Made by a program: the position numbers and the translations under genes
Notes under the pieces: model-generated
The model's input: only the letters and a program-made list of their open reading frames with translations
Databases searched by the model: none
Told to the model about the DNA's origin: nothing
Shown: one piece after another, positions 41,578 through 51,619 of the stretch
How the letters are laid out: the number at the start of each line of letters is the position of its first letter
How positions within the stretch are numbered: the stretch's first letter is position 1
Assembly (NCBI GenBank): GCA_024742575.1
Contig: JANSYF010000005.1
Location: 1 to 64,000, forward strand
Direction of reading: 5' to 3'
DNA length: 64,000 bases
Source of the DNA: Paracoccaceae bacterium
Lineage (GTDB): Bacteria; Pseudomonadota; Alphaproteobacteria; Rhodobacterales; Rhodobacteraceae

Positions 41578-42474
41578 TCACAGCCTGAAATCATCCCTGA
41601 TCGTTTCAAGCGTGTCGGTGTCGTCAATTCGGTAGGATTGCACAAACCGCGTCTTGTATCCCACGCGGCCCCGACGCGCGCCAAAATTCTCGCCATGGTT
41701 CAGCATGTAAAGCACTGAAGGGCGCGACAGTGGGTGCAGCGATTGCCCTGCAAGTGCTGCGAGATACGGAAACATCCGATGTTCGTGCTGGGTCATCTCG
41801 GTCAGAAATGTGGTCGTCTCTGGCACGGATGGATCATGATAAAGCGCCGCGCAGCTGCCACAGAGCTTCCAGAACGGCTTGCGCATCGGTGCTGACAAAC
41901 TGCGCATGTCAGCAAGGCCTATATCGCCGGTGGACACGTCCATCACGTACCCCGATTGCACAAGGTATCCGCCGTGCTCTTGCTGCTTAAGCATCTCGCG
42001 CACGGTGCCTTGTCGCAGCAGATCATCCGCATCAAAAGACATCACATACCCCGGCGCATCCGCCAAATCGGAAAGCGCTTCACCCAGAACGCGCAGCTTG
42101 CGCCACTTGTCGTTACCGGGTGTTGGGTCGGTGAAGGGCAGGTAGGTGATGCGCGGGTCATCCGGCAGGTCGGGCCGGGATTGGCAACAGACCGCAGCGC
42201 GCCAGTTAGCGCTGTCTTGCGCAACAAACCCATCCAGAGTTGTCCTGAGCCGCGCCGCCACCGCATCCCAATCACCAACTTGATCGGGGCCGACCATTGG
42301 CAATAGGAACGTCACCTGTTGGGCCTTCTCTTGGTGCAGGCCCTTCGCACGAACCGCAAGCGCCGCGCGTTCAGAGGCGACCATGTCCGCCGTGGGATTG
42401 ATCCGTCCGAACAGGGTGCTGCGCAGTAAATGCCGCGCACGGGTAAGTTTCGGGACGGCGGGAACCTGTGCCAT
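41578..42474 (-). CDS. glycosyltransferase-like (GT-A fold) protein
   Basis: YVMSFDADDLLRQGTVREML DxD-like motif; NHGENFGARRGRVGYKTRFVQSY. Confidence 0.55.
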   Translation of the reverse strand: MAQVPAVPKLTRARHLLRSTLFGRINPTADMVASERAALAVRAKGLHQEKAQQVTFLLPMVGPDQVGDWDAVAARLRTTLDGFVAQDSANWRAAVCCQSRPDLPDDPRITYLPFTDPTPGNDKWRKLRVLGEALSDLADAPGYVMSFDADDLLRQGTVREMLKQQEHGGYLVQSGYVMDVSTGDIGLADMRSLSAPMRKPFWKLCGSCAALYHDPSVPETTTFLTEMTQHEHRMFPYLAALAGQSLHPLSRPSVLYMLNHGENFGARRGRVGYKTRFVQSYRIDDTDTLETIRDDFRL

Positions 42475-42485
42475 GAAGCCTCGTG

Positions 42486-42977
42486 TCAGGGGGTGGCGAT
42501 GCGCCGAACCTTCTCACTCAGCTCTGCGTATAGCTCTTTGCGTTCGTCTTCGCTCAGAAACGCGCCGATCTCAACCTCTCTTCCGGCACCCGACAGCGTG
42601 ACGTAATGCGGCACCGGCCCACCTTTCTGGTGCATGTTCACTTGCGTCCAGTACGGGTTGCAGTGCCATTCCTGCGGCGCACTTTTGGGTGTCTGCCGCG
42701 TCAGGTGCAGATCCTCAGGCGTCAGGGTCAGCACTTCCATGATCTGCAAATCCCGTTCGTTCCGTCGCAGCGCGTACCACATCGCCCCCAGCGCCATGAG
42801 CATGAAGGGCAGGATACCCCACAGCAGCACCGTCCCGATCAGCCCATAAAGCGGGATCGTCGACAGGGCGAAGATGCCAAGGATGGTGGCGGCAAACCCA
42901 TGGGCAGGCAGCGATTGGTGCGGCCAGAGGCGAAGCTCAGTGGTCTCGTGAGAGTCGTCGGTCCATGTATACGGCAT
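42486..42977 (-). CDS. DUF2244 family membrane protein
   Basis: PHQSLPAHGFAATILGIFALSTIPLYGLIGTVLLWGILPF; RRNERDLQIMEVLTLTPEDLHL. Confidence 0.7.
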   Translation of the reverse strand: MPYTWTDDSHETTELRLWPHQSLPAHGFAATILGIFALSTIPLYGLIGTVLLWGILPFMLMALGAMWYALRRNERDLQIMEVLTLTPEDLHLTRQTPKSAPQEWHCNPYWTQVNMHQKGGPVPHYVTLSGAGREVEIGAFLSEDERKELYAELSEKVRRIATP

Positions 42978-42983
42978 GGCGTT

Positions 42984-43283
42984 TCAATACCCGGTCATAA
43001 GAAGATCGCAAGCGCGGATGATTTCGTCGCGCTGATGCGCGGCTGAGCCGATATATGTGCCAAGCTCTTTCTTCGTCAAAGTGGCGATTTCCGTGCTTTG
43101 CAGTCTAAGCGTAACATCACCAAGAAAGAGTTTGGGGGACAGGTGTTTCAACGGCGGTTCCGGCCAGTTCTCGGGCACCAATCGCGCGACAACGCGGGTG
43201 GCGAGGCTTTCGAACGTGTCGCTTTGCAGGACAAGGACATGGATGTCGTTTGAGGTTCGATACACATCAAATTGACGCGCCAT
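42984..43283 (-). CDS. ccdB: CcdB-like toxin
   Basis: MARQFDVYRTSNDIHVLVLQSDTFESLATRVVARLVPENW; two nt after CcdA-like stop. Confidence 0.85.
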   Translation of the reverse strand: MARQFDVYRTSNDIHVLVLQSDTFESLATRVVARLVPENWPEPPLKHLSPKLFLGDVTLRLQSTEIATLTKKELGTYIGSAAHQRDEIIRACDLLMTGY

Positions 43284-43285
43284 AC

Positions 43286-43507
43286 CTACCACTTCCGATA
43301 GGCGTCGAGTGGCAGTCCGTCCTGCTCGACCCGCCGATTGTAAGCCTCAATTGCGTGCCGGTTCTCATCCGCCCAACGCGCGGCTTCGGCTTTCCGAACT
43401 TCGCCTTCGATCCCCGCTTCGGCTGCGCGGGACAGGTTCACGCCTGCATCCTTGGCACGGGCGATGAGGTCGGCGTCTAGGCTGAGACTGGTGGATTTGC
43501 GTGGCAT
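43286..43507 (-). CDS. ccdA: CcdA-like antitoxin
   Basis: SLSLDADLIARAKDAGVNLSRAAEAGIEGEVRKAEAARWADENRHAIEAYNRRVEQDGLPLDAYRKW. Confidence 0.88.
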   Translation of the reverse strand: MPRKSTSLSLDADLIARAKDAGVNLSRAAEAGIEGEVRKAEAARWADENRHAIEAYNRRVEQDGLPLDAYRKW

Positions 43508-43539
43508 AGACAGGCTCCTGTGTTCCGAACGCTACCGTA

Positions 43540-43567
43540 AAACCTACCCGCAAACAACGGTAGGTTT
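43540..43567. promoter_or_regulatory. putative ccdAB operator
   Basis: AAACCTACC-N10-GGTAGGTTT perfect 9-bp arms just upstream of ccdA. Confidence 0.6.
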
Positions 43568-43573
43568 AATAGC

Positions 43574-43604
43574 AAAAGGCCCCGGCATTTCCACCGGGGC
43601 CTTT
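43574..43604 (-). terminator. intrinsic terminator downstream of ctaD
   Basis: AAAGGCCCCGG-N8-CCGGGGCCTTT, T-rich tail on minus strand. Confidence 0.8.
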
Positions 43605-43624
43605 CGTTTCCACTCAAACACAGA

Positions 43625-45298
43625 TTAGTGCGCGTGTGTCTTTTCCCAGTCTTCCCGCTTCGGCAGCTGCTCGAACGTGTGCTCGGGCGGCGGGGAGGGC
43701 AGGGTCCATTCCAGCGTGTCTGCGTATTCATTCCACGGGTTCTTCGCAGTCTCGGTACGGCCTTTTGCAAGGCTCCATGCGATCACACCGATGAAGAACA
43801 GGAACGATGCGAAGGACAAGAAAGCGCCCCAGCTCGAGATGTAGTTCCAGTATGCGAACGCTTCGGGGTAGTCGATGTAACGACGCGGCATACCCTGACG
43901 GCCCAAGAAGTGCTGTGGGAAGAACGTGATGTTCGTGCCGATGAAGAACGTCCAGAAGTGCAGCTTGCCAGCCCATTCCGGGTACATCTTGCCCGTCATC
44001 TTGGGGAAGTAGAAGTAGATCCCCGCAAAGATACCGAACACTGCACCAAGGCTCATCACGTAGTGGAAGTGTGCAACAACGTAGTAGGTGTCGTGATACG
44101 CACGGTCCACAGCGGCTTGGCTCAGAACGATCCCGGTCACACCACCAACGGTGAACAGGAACAAGAAGCCAAACGCCCAAAGCATCGGTGTCTTGAACTC
44201 GATCGAGCCGCCCCACATCGTGGCGATCCACGAGAAGATCTTGACCCCGGTCGGAACCGCGATGACCATCGTGGCTAGCATGAAGTAGGACTGCTGAGTC
44301 AGCGACATACCCACGGTGTACATGTGGTGCGCCCATACGACAAAGCCCAGGGCGCCGATCGCGATGATCGCCCAGACCATCGGCAGGTAGCCAAAGACGG
44401 GCTTGCGGCTGAACGTGGCGATGACGTGGCTGATGATGCCGAACGCCGGCAGGATAACGATATACACTTCCGGGTGGCCAAAGAACCACAGGATGTGCTG
44501 GTAAAGAACCGGATCACCACCGCCTGCGGGGTCAAAGAAGGTCGTGCCGAAGTTACGGTCTGTGAGCAACATGGTGATCGCGCCCGCCAAAACCGGCAGC
44601 GCCAGAAGGATCAGCCAAGCGGTGACAAAGATCGACCAAGCAAACAGCGGTACCTTAAAGAGCGACATGCCCGGAGCGCGCATGTTCAGGAACGTGGTGA
44701 TCACGTTGATCGCACCAAGGATCGACGAGGCACCCGAGACGTGGACCGCAAAGATCGCGAGGTCCATCGACATGCCACCCTCATTTGTCGATAGCGGTGG
44801 GTACAGAACCCAGCCCACACCAGAGCCAAGCTGGCCGTTACCGCCCGGTGCAAAGACCGAACAGATCGCCAAGGTCGTACCGGCCACGAAAAGCCAGAAG
44901 GACAAGTTGTTCAGACGCGGAAACGCCATGTCCGGCGCACCAATCTGCAACGGCATGAAGTAGTTGCCAAAACCGCCGAAAAGCGCCGGGATAACCACGA
45001 AGAACATCATCAAGATGCCGTGTCCGGTGATCAAAACGTTCCAAAGATGGCCGTTCGGGGTACATTCGCCAACCGCTGCTGCGGTCAGGCGGGCGCCTTC
45101 CATACACATGTATTGAACACCGGGGTTCATAAGCTCCATGCGCATGTAAACGGTAAAGGCCACCGAGATGAAGCCCGCGAGGCCCGCAACGATCAGGTAG
45201 AGAATCCCGATATCTTTGTGGTTCGTGGACATGAACCAGCGGGTGAAAAAGCCGCGCTGGTCTTCGTGTTCGTGGCCGTGAATGGCGGCGTCTGCCAT
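43625..45298 (-). CDS. ctaD: cytochrome c oxidase subunit I
   Basis: [59 protein letters not shown] opens at 45469, start [14 protein letters not shown] likely. Confidence 0.96.
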   Translation of the reverse strand: MADAAIHGHEHEDQRGFFTRWFMSTNHKDIGILYLIVAGLAGFISVAFTVYMRMELMNPGVQYMCMEGARLTAAAVGECTPNGHLWNVLITGHGILMMFFVVIPALFGGFGNYFMPLQIGAPDMAFPRLNNLSFWLFVAGTTLAICSVFAPGGNGQLGSGVGWVLYPPLSTNEGGMSMDLAIFAVHVSGASSILGAINVITTFLNMRAPGMSLFKVPLFAWSIFVTAWLILLALPVLAGAITMLLTDRNFGTTFFDPAGGGDPVLYQHILWFFGHPEVYIVILPAFGIISHVIATFSRKPVFGYLPMVWAIIAIGALGFVVWAHHMYTVGMSLTQQSYFMLATMVIAVPTGVKIFSWIATMWGGSIEFKTPMLWAFGFLFLFTVGGVTGIVLSQAAVDRAYHDTYYVVAHFHYVMSLGAVFGIFAGIYFYFPKMTGKMYPEWAGKLHFWTFFIGTNITFFPQHFLGRQGMPRRYIDYPEAFAYWNYISSWGAFLSFASFLFFIGVIAWSLAKGRTETAKNPWNEYADTLEWTLPSPPPEHTFEQLPKREDWEKTHAH

Positions 45299-45504
45299 AT
45301 CTGCCTCCTGCTGGTTCCCAATAAAAAGGCGCAGGGATTCTCCGAGCGCCGTTTGTTCCATTGTCGTTTTAGAATGTGAGGCCAGCGGCGGCAACGGACG
45401 TATTTGACGCAGATCAAACTTTATTGTCGCACTTTGGTCGGAGTTCTGAGCGCACGAAATGTCTGCCAACTAGAGCCAAGGCGCTGATTTCAATACGTTG
45501 TTCC

Positions 45505-45545
45505 TTAAAAAGAAAAACCCCGGACGCAAACTTACGTCCGGGATT
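45505..45545 (-). terminator. intrinsic terminator downstream of PhoX-like gene
   Basis: CCCGGACG-N8-CGTCCGGG; minus-strand tail GTTTTTCTTTTT. Confidence 0.85.
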
Positions 45546-45566
45546 GTGTTTGATTAAGGATACGGA

Positions 45567-47495
45567 TCAGCCGACCAACCCACCGTCATCGCGAGTCACC
45601 GTGACAACTGCAGAGCGGGGCAGATTGCCTTCGCCATCCGGCCAGTTGCTGCCCGGGTGCTGGATACCGACGAACATAGTGCGGCGGTCGGTTGACCATG
45701 TCAGTCCAGTGACCTCACAGCCATTCGGGCCGGTCAAGAACCGTTCGATGCGACCAGTGACCGGATCACCAGCCAGCATCTGGTTGTTGCCCATTCCGGC
45801 AAAGTCGCCTTCGTTGTCATCATCGCCATCGGTTTGGATCCAAATCAAACCGGTGGAGTCGATCTGCATCCCATCCGGCGAATTGAACAGGTTGCCTGCG
45901 TTGATGTTCGCAGAACCAGCGTTCGGTCCTTCCGTGTGAACGGTCGGGTTTCCAGCCATCACATACAGATCCCACGAAAAGCCGTCTGCACCATGATCGC
46001 CGCCTTCCGGACGCCAGCGCACGATCTGACCGTAGCGGTTGGTCTCACGCGGGTTGACAGCATTTGTGGTCATCGGGTCACCGCCCGCATTGGTCCGCAC
46101 CGTGCCATTATCGTTCAACACACCGCGTCGCGAGTTGTTGGTCAGGCAGCAATAAGCTTCGGACGCGTTCGGATGCACAGCGATCCATTCGGGACGGTCC
46201 ATCGTGGTGGCACCGACCTTGGACGCTGCCATGCGGGTGAAGACAGCGATATGCGCCGCATCCATACCTGTTGTTGCGGGGGTCAGCGGAACCCAGCGAC
46301 CGGACATGTCGTCTTCGAACACCGCAACCGACAGCGTGCCGTCGACCAGCAGGGTCGAGGTGTCGCCGCCCGGCACATACACGTCATTGCTGACCCAACG
46401 ATACATGAACTCACCGCGTTCATCGTCGCCCATGTAGACCACAACGCGGCCATCGGCGGCGATGCCATAGGCGGCGTTTTCATGTTTGAAGCGGCCCAGA
46501 GCGGTGTGCTTGATCGGGGTCATATCCGGGTTGGCCGGGTCGATTTCTACGATGTAACCCGCGCGATGCGGCTCGTTCGGGTTAGTTGCGATGTCAAAAC
46601 GCGCGTCAAAGCCGTGGTAGTTATAACGACCCGCATCAACCTCTGTGCGCACGCCGTAGCGGCGGAACCCATCCATCACCATGGAATCGGCCGCAACTTC
46701 GGAAGCAGCACCGAAATAGCCGTTGAAATTTTCTTCGCACGTCAGGTACGTGCCCCACGGTGTCCGGCCAGACCCGCAGTTGTTGAACGTGCCCAGCGAT
46801 GCCATGCCGGTCGGATCGGCTTCGGTCTTGAGCAGATCATGACCGGCCGCCGGACCAGAAAAGGTCATCGGTGTATTGTGGTGGATGCGGCGGTTATAGG
46901 GGCTGTCGACAACGACATTCCAACCGTCATCGCCCTGCGCCAGTTCCATTACAGTCACACCCTGCAGATGCTGAAGGATGCGCACGTCATCAAGGCTGCC
47001 CGGCAGACCGTCTTCGCGGTGCGGCAGGTTGGTCTTGTTGTTGGTGTATTCGCTGTTCACAACAAGGATTTCGCGCCCGTCAACGTTGAACAGTTCCATG
47101 CCATCCGTGTTTTCGCCCATCACGCGGTCTGCGAATTCGACGGAAACGCCGGCGGCGGAATCATACGCGCCGTCCGCATCCGAAAAGAGCGGATCACCCC
47201 AACGCACCAGCGTTTTCCAGCTGTAGCCCTCGGGAACATGAATGGTGCCGTCAGTCTGTGCCGCGATTGGCGTGAACGGAAAGCGCGATGCAGGCTGCGC
47301 CATTGCGGTTGTGCCCTTGAGCATCCCTGCGCCCATGACAGCGGCACCCGAGCCGAATGCAAGCACACCGCCAAGGAAGCCACGGCGAGAAATCGCGCGG
47401 TCGACCACTTTGTCGAAATCATTGCCTTCGGGGCGCGGGTCGTTCAGTTCGTCCCATTCGTCTGCAGAAAGGTCGTGAATATCTTTGGGTGTCAT
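45567..47495 (-). CDS. phoX: PhoX family phosphatase (DUF839)
   Basis: Tat-like motif SRRGFLGGVLAFGSGA; NNCGSGRTPWGTYLTCEENFNGYFG; YIVEIDPANP; ESPEWIAVHPN-type region PEWIAVHPNASEAYCCLTNN. Confidence 0.85.
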   Translation of the reverse strand: MTPKDIHDLSADEWDELNDPRPEGNDFDKVVDRAISRRGFLGGVLAFGSGAAVMGAGMLKGTTAMAQPASRFPFTPIAAQTDGTIHVPEGYSWKTLVRWGDPLFSDADGAYDSAAGVSVEFADRVMGENTDGMELFNVDGREILVVNSEYTNNKTNLPHREDGLPGSLDDVRILQHLQGVTVMELAQGDDGWNVVVDSPYNRRIHHNTPMTFSGPAAGHDLLKTEADPTGMASLGTFNNCGSGRTPWGTYLTCEENFNGYFGAASEVAADSMVMDGFRRYGVRTEVDAGRYNYHGFDARFDIATNPNEPHRAGYIVEIDPANPDMTPIKHTALGRFKHENAAYGIAADGRVVVYMGDDERGEFMYRWVSNDVYVPGGDTSTLLVDGTLSVAVFEDDMSGRWVPLTPATTGMDAAHIAVFTRMAASKVGATTMDRPEWIAVHPNASEAYCCLTNNSRRGVLNDNGTVRTNAGGDPMTTNAVNPRETNRYGQIVRWRPEGGDHGADGFSWDLYVMAGNPTVHTEGPNAGSANINAGNLFNSPDGMQIDSTGLIWIQTDGDDDNEGDFAGMGNNQMLAGDPVTGRIERFLTGPNGCEVTGLTWSTDRRTMFVGIQHPGSNWPDGEGNLPRSAVVTVTRDDGGLVG

Positions 47496-47564
47496 GATCC
47501 ATGTCCGATGATGATTGACTGAAGCCGGTAAACGGCGCCTTGCGCCGCACCGGTTGCAGGCAAT

Positions 47565-48263
47565 TCACCGGATTCGGGTATCAGTTCCGTGACAGGTTCG
47601 TGTCAGTTCTGCTGCATCGCCAAAAACACCGTCAAAGCTTTGCCGCAGCGCAACATCGACATCGTCCATCGTCACGGGCAACCCCAGATCCACCAGCGAT
47701 GTCACCCCGTATTGCGTGATCCCGCAGGGCACAATGCCATCAAAGTGGCTCAGGTCCGGTTCCACATTGATCGAGATACCATGAAAGCTCACCCATTTGC
47801 GCAGACGGATGCCGATGGCCGCGATCTTGTCTTCGGCGATTTTACCATCTGGTAAAAGTTTCTTGTCCGGCCGTTCGATCCATACCCCGACACGGCCATC
47901 ACGGATGTGGCCGGTCAACCCAAATTCGCCCAAGGTCGCAATCACCCAGCGTTCGAGGTCTTGTACGAAACAACGGACATCCCGCCCGCGCTTTCCGACG
48001 TCAAGCATGACATACACCACCCGCTGACCGGGTCCGTGATACGTATACTGACCGCCGCGTTTGCTGGGGAAAACCGGGAACCGGTCGGGGTCTTTCAGGT
48101 CTTCGACCTTTGCACTGGTCCCGGCGGTGTAGAGAGGCGGATGCTCGACGAGCCAAACCAACTCCTCCGCAGACCCCTCGGCAATCGCGGCCGCCCGCGT
48201 CTCCATAAAATCCACGGCTTCGTCGTAACCTGTCAACCCGTCAGTGATGCGCCATTCAACCAT
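47565..48263 (-). CDS. lipB: octanoyltransferase LipB
   Basis: [55 protein letters not shown]. Confidence 0.95.
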   Translation of the reverse strand: MVEWRITDGLTGYDEAVDFMETRAAAIAEGSAEELVWLVEHPPLYTAGTSAKVEDLKDPDRFPVFPSKRGGQYTYHGPGQRVVYVMLDVGKRGRDVRCFVQDLERWVIATLGEFGLTGHIRDGRVGVWIERPDKKLLPDGKIAEDKIAAIGIRLRKWVSFHGISINVEPDLSHFDGIVPCGITQYGVTSLVDLGLPVTMDDVDVALRQSFDGVFGDAAELTRTCHGTDTRIR

Positions 48264-48269
48264 AATTCG

Positions 48270-49049
48270 TCAGGGCAAAAGCCCAGCCTCTTTCAGTTTG
48301 GGAAGGTTCGCGCGGCTGACGGGAACGTCGATGCCGGTTTTCATATGCAATACCGCACGGTCTCCTAGGCGGCTGGCTTTGGCAACCTGATCGAAAGCGG
48401 CCCAGTGCGACCGGTGCACCTGGGCGCCGGTTGTATGTCCCACTTCGCGTATGGCGTCAGCAAGGCGCATCAAAAGCATTTCGTCTCCAAGGGTAGTTTG
48501 CACCCTGACATAATGGTCCTCCACCGACAGCGCCACCAGTGGCCCGCGTTTGTCAAAAGGCAGGCGGTCAAGAAGGGGCGGTGTCTGGACTGTCGTCTCA
48601 ACCGGAGCGGGATGTTGGCGAAGGTTGCGGTTGAACATGTCGATCACCGCCATAACGATGACCGAAATCGCGACGGTTGTAGCAACAAATGTCGGATAGT
48701 TCGTAAAACTGGGTAAGACACCAAAGACCGGGATATTCAATGCTGTGACAATTGCTGTCATCGCAATGCCTGTCAGGATTCCAGCAAGCAAAACAAGTGG
48801 GATGCGATGCTTTGGTGCAGTGGTGCGCGCAAGGATCGCGTAGCTGATCAGGTAGCCGCCGACATAACCCGAAACCACCAAGACCCCCCAATAGGCGGCG
48901 CGTTCCGGCAGGGACAGCGACTGAATCGTCCCAAACGGTCCCACCAATGCAAGAACCGCCGTAACGCCGGCAAGGGCTGTAATGGTCAACGGGTTCAGCA
49001 AATGCCGCCGCCATTCACGAAGCGCGAGTTGCAAAGCCGTGGATTTCAC
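48270..49049 (-). CDS. membrane-bound LytTR domain regulator
   Basis: Four TM helices then LytTR (LVALSVEDHYVRVQTTLGDEMLLMRLADAIREVG...QVHRSHWAA); GTG start at 49049 uncertain (ORF opens at 49304). Confidence 0.8.
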   Translation of the reverse strand: MKSTALQLALREWRRHLLNPLTITALAGVTAVLALVGPFGTIQSLSLPERAAYWGVLVVSGYVGGYLISYAILARTTAPKHRIPLVLLAGILTGIAMTAIVTALNIPVFGVLPSFTNYPTFVATTVAISVIVMAVIDMFNRNLRQHPAPVETTVQTPPLLDRLPFDKRGPLVALSVEDHYVRVQTTLGDEMLLMRLADAIREVGHTTGAQVHRSHWAAFDQVAKASRLGDRAVLHMKTGIDVPVSRANLPKLKEAGLLP

Positions 49050-49144
49050 GAACGCATCCCTGTCACTGGCGCATCTCCTCTGGCTCGGTCGGTTTGCATG
49101 CGGTGTTAGGTGCCGCATCACATCCAAAACGACAAGAGGACGAC

Positions 49145-49642
49145 ATGACGCTAGACCCATTCCTGACCGCATCGCAACATCTGCAAGTGCACATGGTCTC
49201 TGCCATCCTTGGCCTGACACTTGGTCCCGTTGTTCTTTACAGGCACCGACGGGACAGGGTGCACAAAATCCTGGGCTATGTCTGGGTCGTGGCCATGGCG
49301 TCACTGGCGCTGTCGTCGTTCTGGATCGAAGCGTTCTGGAGCCCGTTCTACTTTGGCCCGTTGCACGGGTTCGCAGTGCTGACGCTTGTATCGCTCTGGA
49401 TGGGGGTGCGGCATGCGGTAAACCGTGATTTCGAGGCGCATCAGGCGGTCTTTCGCAGTCTCTATTCCAATGGCTTGATCATCGCAGGTGCGTTTACGTT
49501 CTTGCCCGGACGGTCGATCAACCGGATGATATTTGGCGATCTACCCGAGATGGGCTGGGCCGTAATCGCGGTTGTCCTGACCATCGTTGTGGTGCGTGCG
49601 TTGGGGCCGCGGGTCGGGGTCTGGCAGCGAACCTCGCAATAG
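49145..49642 (+). CDS. DUF2306 membrane protein
   Basis: HMVSAILGLTLGPVVLYRHRRDRVHKILGYVWVVAMASLALSSFWI. Confidence 0.75.
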   Translation: MTLDPFLTASQHLQVHMVSAILGLTLGPVVLYRHRRDRVHKILGYVWVVAMASLALSSFWIEAFWSPFYFGPLHGFAVLTLVSLWMGVRHAVNRDFEAHQAVFRSLYSNGLIIAGAFTFLPGRSINRMIFGDLPEMGWAVIAVVLTIVVVRALGPRVGVWQRTSQ

Positions 49643-49708
49643 TGCGAAATTTGTCCTTGCCCCCGATTGCGACCTTCGCTAATGAGCCGCCTACCATGTC
49701 AAGACAGT

Positions 49709-49794
49709 GCGGTCGTGGCGGAATGGTAGACGCGCAGCGTTGAGGTCGCTGTGGGGTAATACCCGTGAGAGTTCGAGTCTCTCCGACCGCACCA
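49709..49794 (+). tRNA. tRNA-Leu (anticodon GAG)
   Basis: GCGGTCGTGGCGGAATGG...TTGAGGT anticodon loop...GTTCGAGTCTCTCCGACCGCACCA; encoded CCA. Confidence 0.95.
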
Positions 49795-49841
49795 TTTTCT
49801 GAACATCATCAATTCGCTGAAGGTTTGCAAACCAGAGTTTG

Positions 49842-50870
49842 CTACTTTGCAATTCGGGTGTTGAAGACACGCGCGGCCAATGGCGCACCCATGATGACCA
49901 CGAAAATCCGCAACACATGGTGCGCCACAACAAAAGCAACGTCGGCACCAACGATCAGTGCAAGCACCGTCAGTTCTGCCTGACCGCCGGGGGCAAAGGC
50001 GAGCAAGGTCTCCATACCGGGGGCAAAGCCCAGTCCGTAGATTGCCTCTACGAAAATCAGTGTGAGCACGATCAGAATTCCGCAAAAGCCCAATCCGGCT
50101 GCCAGATCCTTGCGAATCTCGGCCATCGTGATCCCGGCGTATTTGGTGCCGATCGTCATGCCGATAAAGAATTGCGCGGCCCAGATCGCCTCGGCGGGGG
50201 GGCGGTTGTGCAGCCCGCCTGCCAGCGTCAGCGCGGCTGTGACGATCAGGGGGCCAAGGATCGACGCCCCGAACAGGCCCACGCGTTTTGCCAGACGCCA
50301 GCCAGCGATGGCACAGACCGCCATAAGTAACAGCTCAACGGGGGGGATGCTGACAGCAGGTGCGCCGGGTGGGTTAGACAAATCCGCGTCCCAGATGCCA
50401 ATCAACAGAAAGGGAAGGGCAACCACGATCACCATCACCCGTGTCGCGTGGATCAGGCTAAGCGTGCGCACGTTGGCTCCGGCCTCTTCTCCAAAGACAA
50501 TCATATCCTGCAATCCGCCGGGCATGGTGGCGTAATAGGCCGTGGCGAAATCATACCCACACAAGCGCTGAAAATAGGGCACTCCGACCGCGCCTATCAC
50601 CGCAACCATGATCGGGACTAACAGAAGCGTCGGCCACATCGCAGGGAAGGTCCCCAGAACGGAGGGGGTGAGCGTTGCTCCGACAGCAACGCCCAGAACC
50701 GTCCGCATTGAATCATTAAGCAGCTTGATCCCGCGCATCTTGACCCCGGCAAGCGCGGTGGCAAGGCAGGCAAAGATCGGTCCCATCAGCCATGGCAGCG
50801 GCAGTTGCAGCAGCTTGAACAGCGCAACCCCAAGTCCGGCGATGGCAAAGGTGCGCAGAACCACAATCAC
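49842..50870 (-). CDS. AbrB family membrane protein
   Basis: LPLPWLMGPIFACLATAL; YYATMPGGLQDMIVFGEEAGANVRTLSLIHATRV. Confidence 0.85.
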   Translation of the reverse strand: MIVVLRTFAIAGLGVALFKLLQLPLPWLMGPIFACLATALAGVKMRGIKLLNDSMRTVLGVAVGATLTPSVLGTFPAMWPTLLLVPIMVAVIGAVGVPYFQRLCGYDFATAYYATMPGGLQDMIVFGEEAGANVRTLSLIHATRVMVIVVALPFLLIGIWDADLSNPPGAPAVSIPPVELLLMAVCAIAGWRLAKRVGLFGASILGPLIVTAALTLAGGLHNRPPAEAIWAAQFFIGMTIGTKYAGITMAEIRKDLAAGLGFCGILIVLTLIFVEAIYGLGFAPGMETLLAFAPGGQAELTVLALIVGADVAFVVAHHVLRIFVVIMGAPLAARVFNTRIAK

Positions 50871-51508
50871 GCTGACATGCCTTTGAGTCGGTATCTAAGC
50901 GAGGTTTGCAGATGCGACTCGGCGGCATCCGCTGCTTTGTCGCCGTCGCGCTGGCGCAGGGCGGTGGTCACCTCGCCATGCTGGGATACGACGATGAGGA
51001 TGCGGTCAGGGTCGAGATATGTTGTCGGCCCCAGTAGGATCAGCGCGTTGTTGATCGCCTCGGCCGAAGTCAGCAGAAAACGATTACGGGCGGCACGGTA
51101 AAGCGCCTCGTGGAAATCCTGATTGATTGCAGCCCCCAAGGTGGGTGTGTTCTGCGCATCAAGGATACGGGCGTTCATGTCATCCAACGCGTCAAACTCG
51201 GCCTCGGATCCATGCTGTGCCGCCATACGGGCGGCGGTGCGTTCCAGCACGATCCGCATCTCGTAAAGTTCGACCACCTCGGTTTGGGATAGTTTTCGGA
51301 TCACCGCGCCAATTCGGGGGCGGTGTTCGACAATGCCGTTGTTTTCAAGCCTCCGCAGCGCTTCGCGCACGGGGGTGCGGGACAGGTTGAGCCGTTGGGC
51401 CACGTCTTCTTCACGTAGACGATCACCGGGGGCGAAGTCGCCACTGCGCAGCGCCTCTATGAGGCTGTCATAGGCGGCTTCACCGCTGGATTTCTTGGTG
51501 GTGCTCAT
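50867..51508 (-). CDS. GntR family (FCD-type) regulator
   Basis: PGDRLREEDVAQRLNLSRTPVREALRRLENNGIV; overlaps AbrB-family gene by 4 nt. Confidence 0.9.
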   Translation of the reverse strand: MSTTKKSSGEAAYDSLIEALRSGDFAPGDRLREEDVAQRLNLSRTPVREALRRLENNGIVEHRPRIGAVIRKLSQTEVVELYEMRIVLERTAARMAAQHGSEAEFDALDDMNARILDAQNTPTLGAAINQDFHEALYRAARNRFLLTSAEAINNALILLGPTTYLDPDRILIVVSQHGEVTTALRQRDGDKAADAAESHLQTSLRYRLKGMSA

Positions 51509-51530
51509 ATTGTATCCGTTTGGATACAAT
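51509..51530. promoter_or_regulatory. GntR-type operator
   Basis: ATTGTATCC-GTTT-GGATACAAT perfect 9-bp arms abutting the gntR start codon. Confidence 0.7.
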
Positions 51531-51577
51531 CTTGATACGCAGACCCCGTCGTCTTGTCAAACTCCACGTGCAAAAGG

Positions 51578-51603
51578 AAAACGCGCCCCAATGGGCGCGT
51601 TTA
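51578..51603 (-). terminator. intrinsic terminator of small exported ORF
   Basis: ACGCGCCC/GGGCGCGT stem; minus-strand T-rich tail GTTTTCCTTTT. Confidence 0.75.
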
Positions 51604-51619
51604 TTACAGCTTTCCCGCG

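Noticed and set aside
45834-47522. 562 aa plus-strand ORF
   Set aside because: Fully antisense to the PhoX-like gene, which has clear family motifs and a Tat leader.
49691-50085. Minus-strand ORFs across tRNA-Leu (86 and 128 aa)
   Set aside because: Contain the SERLELSRVLPH / RRDSNSHGYYPTATSTLRVYHSATT artefact typical of translated antisense tRNA-Leu; overlap the AbrB-family gene end.
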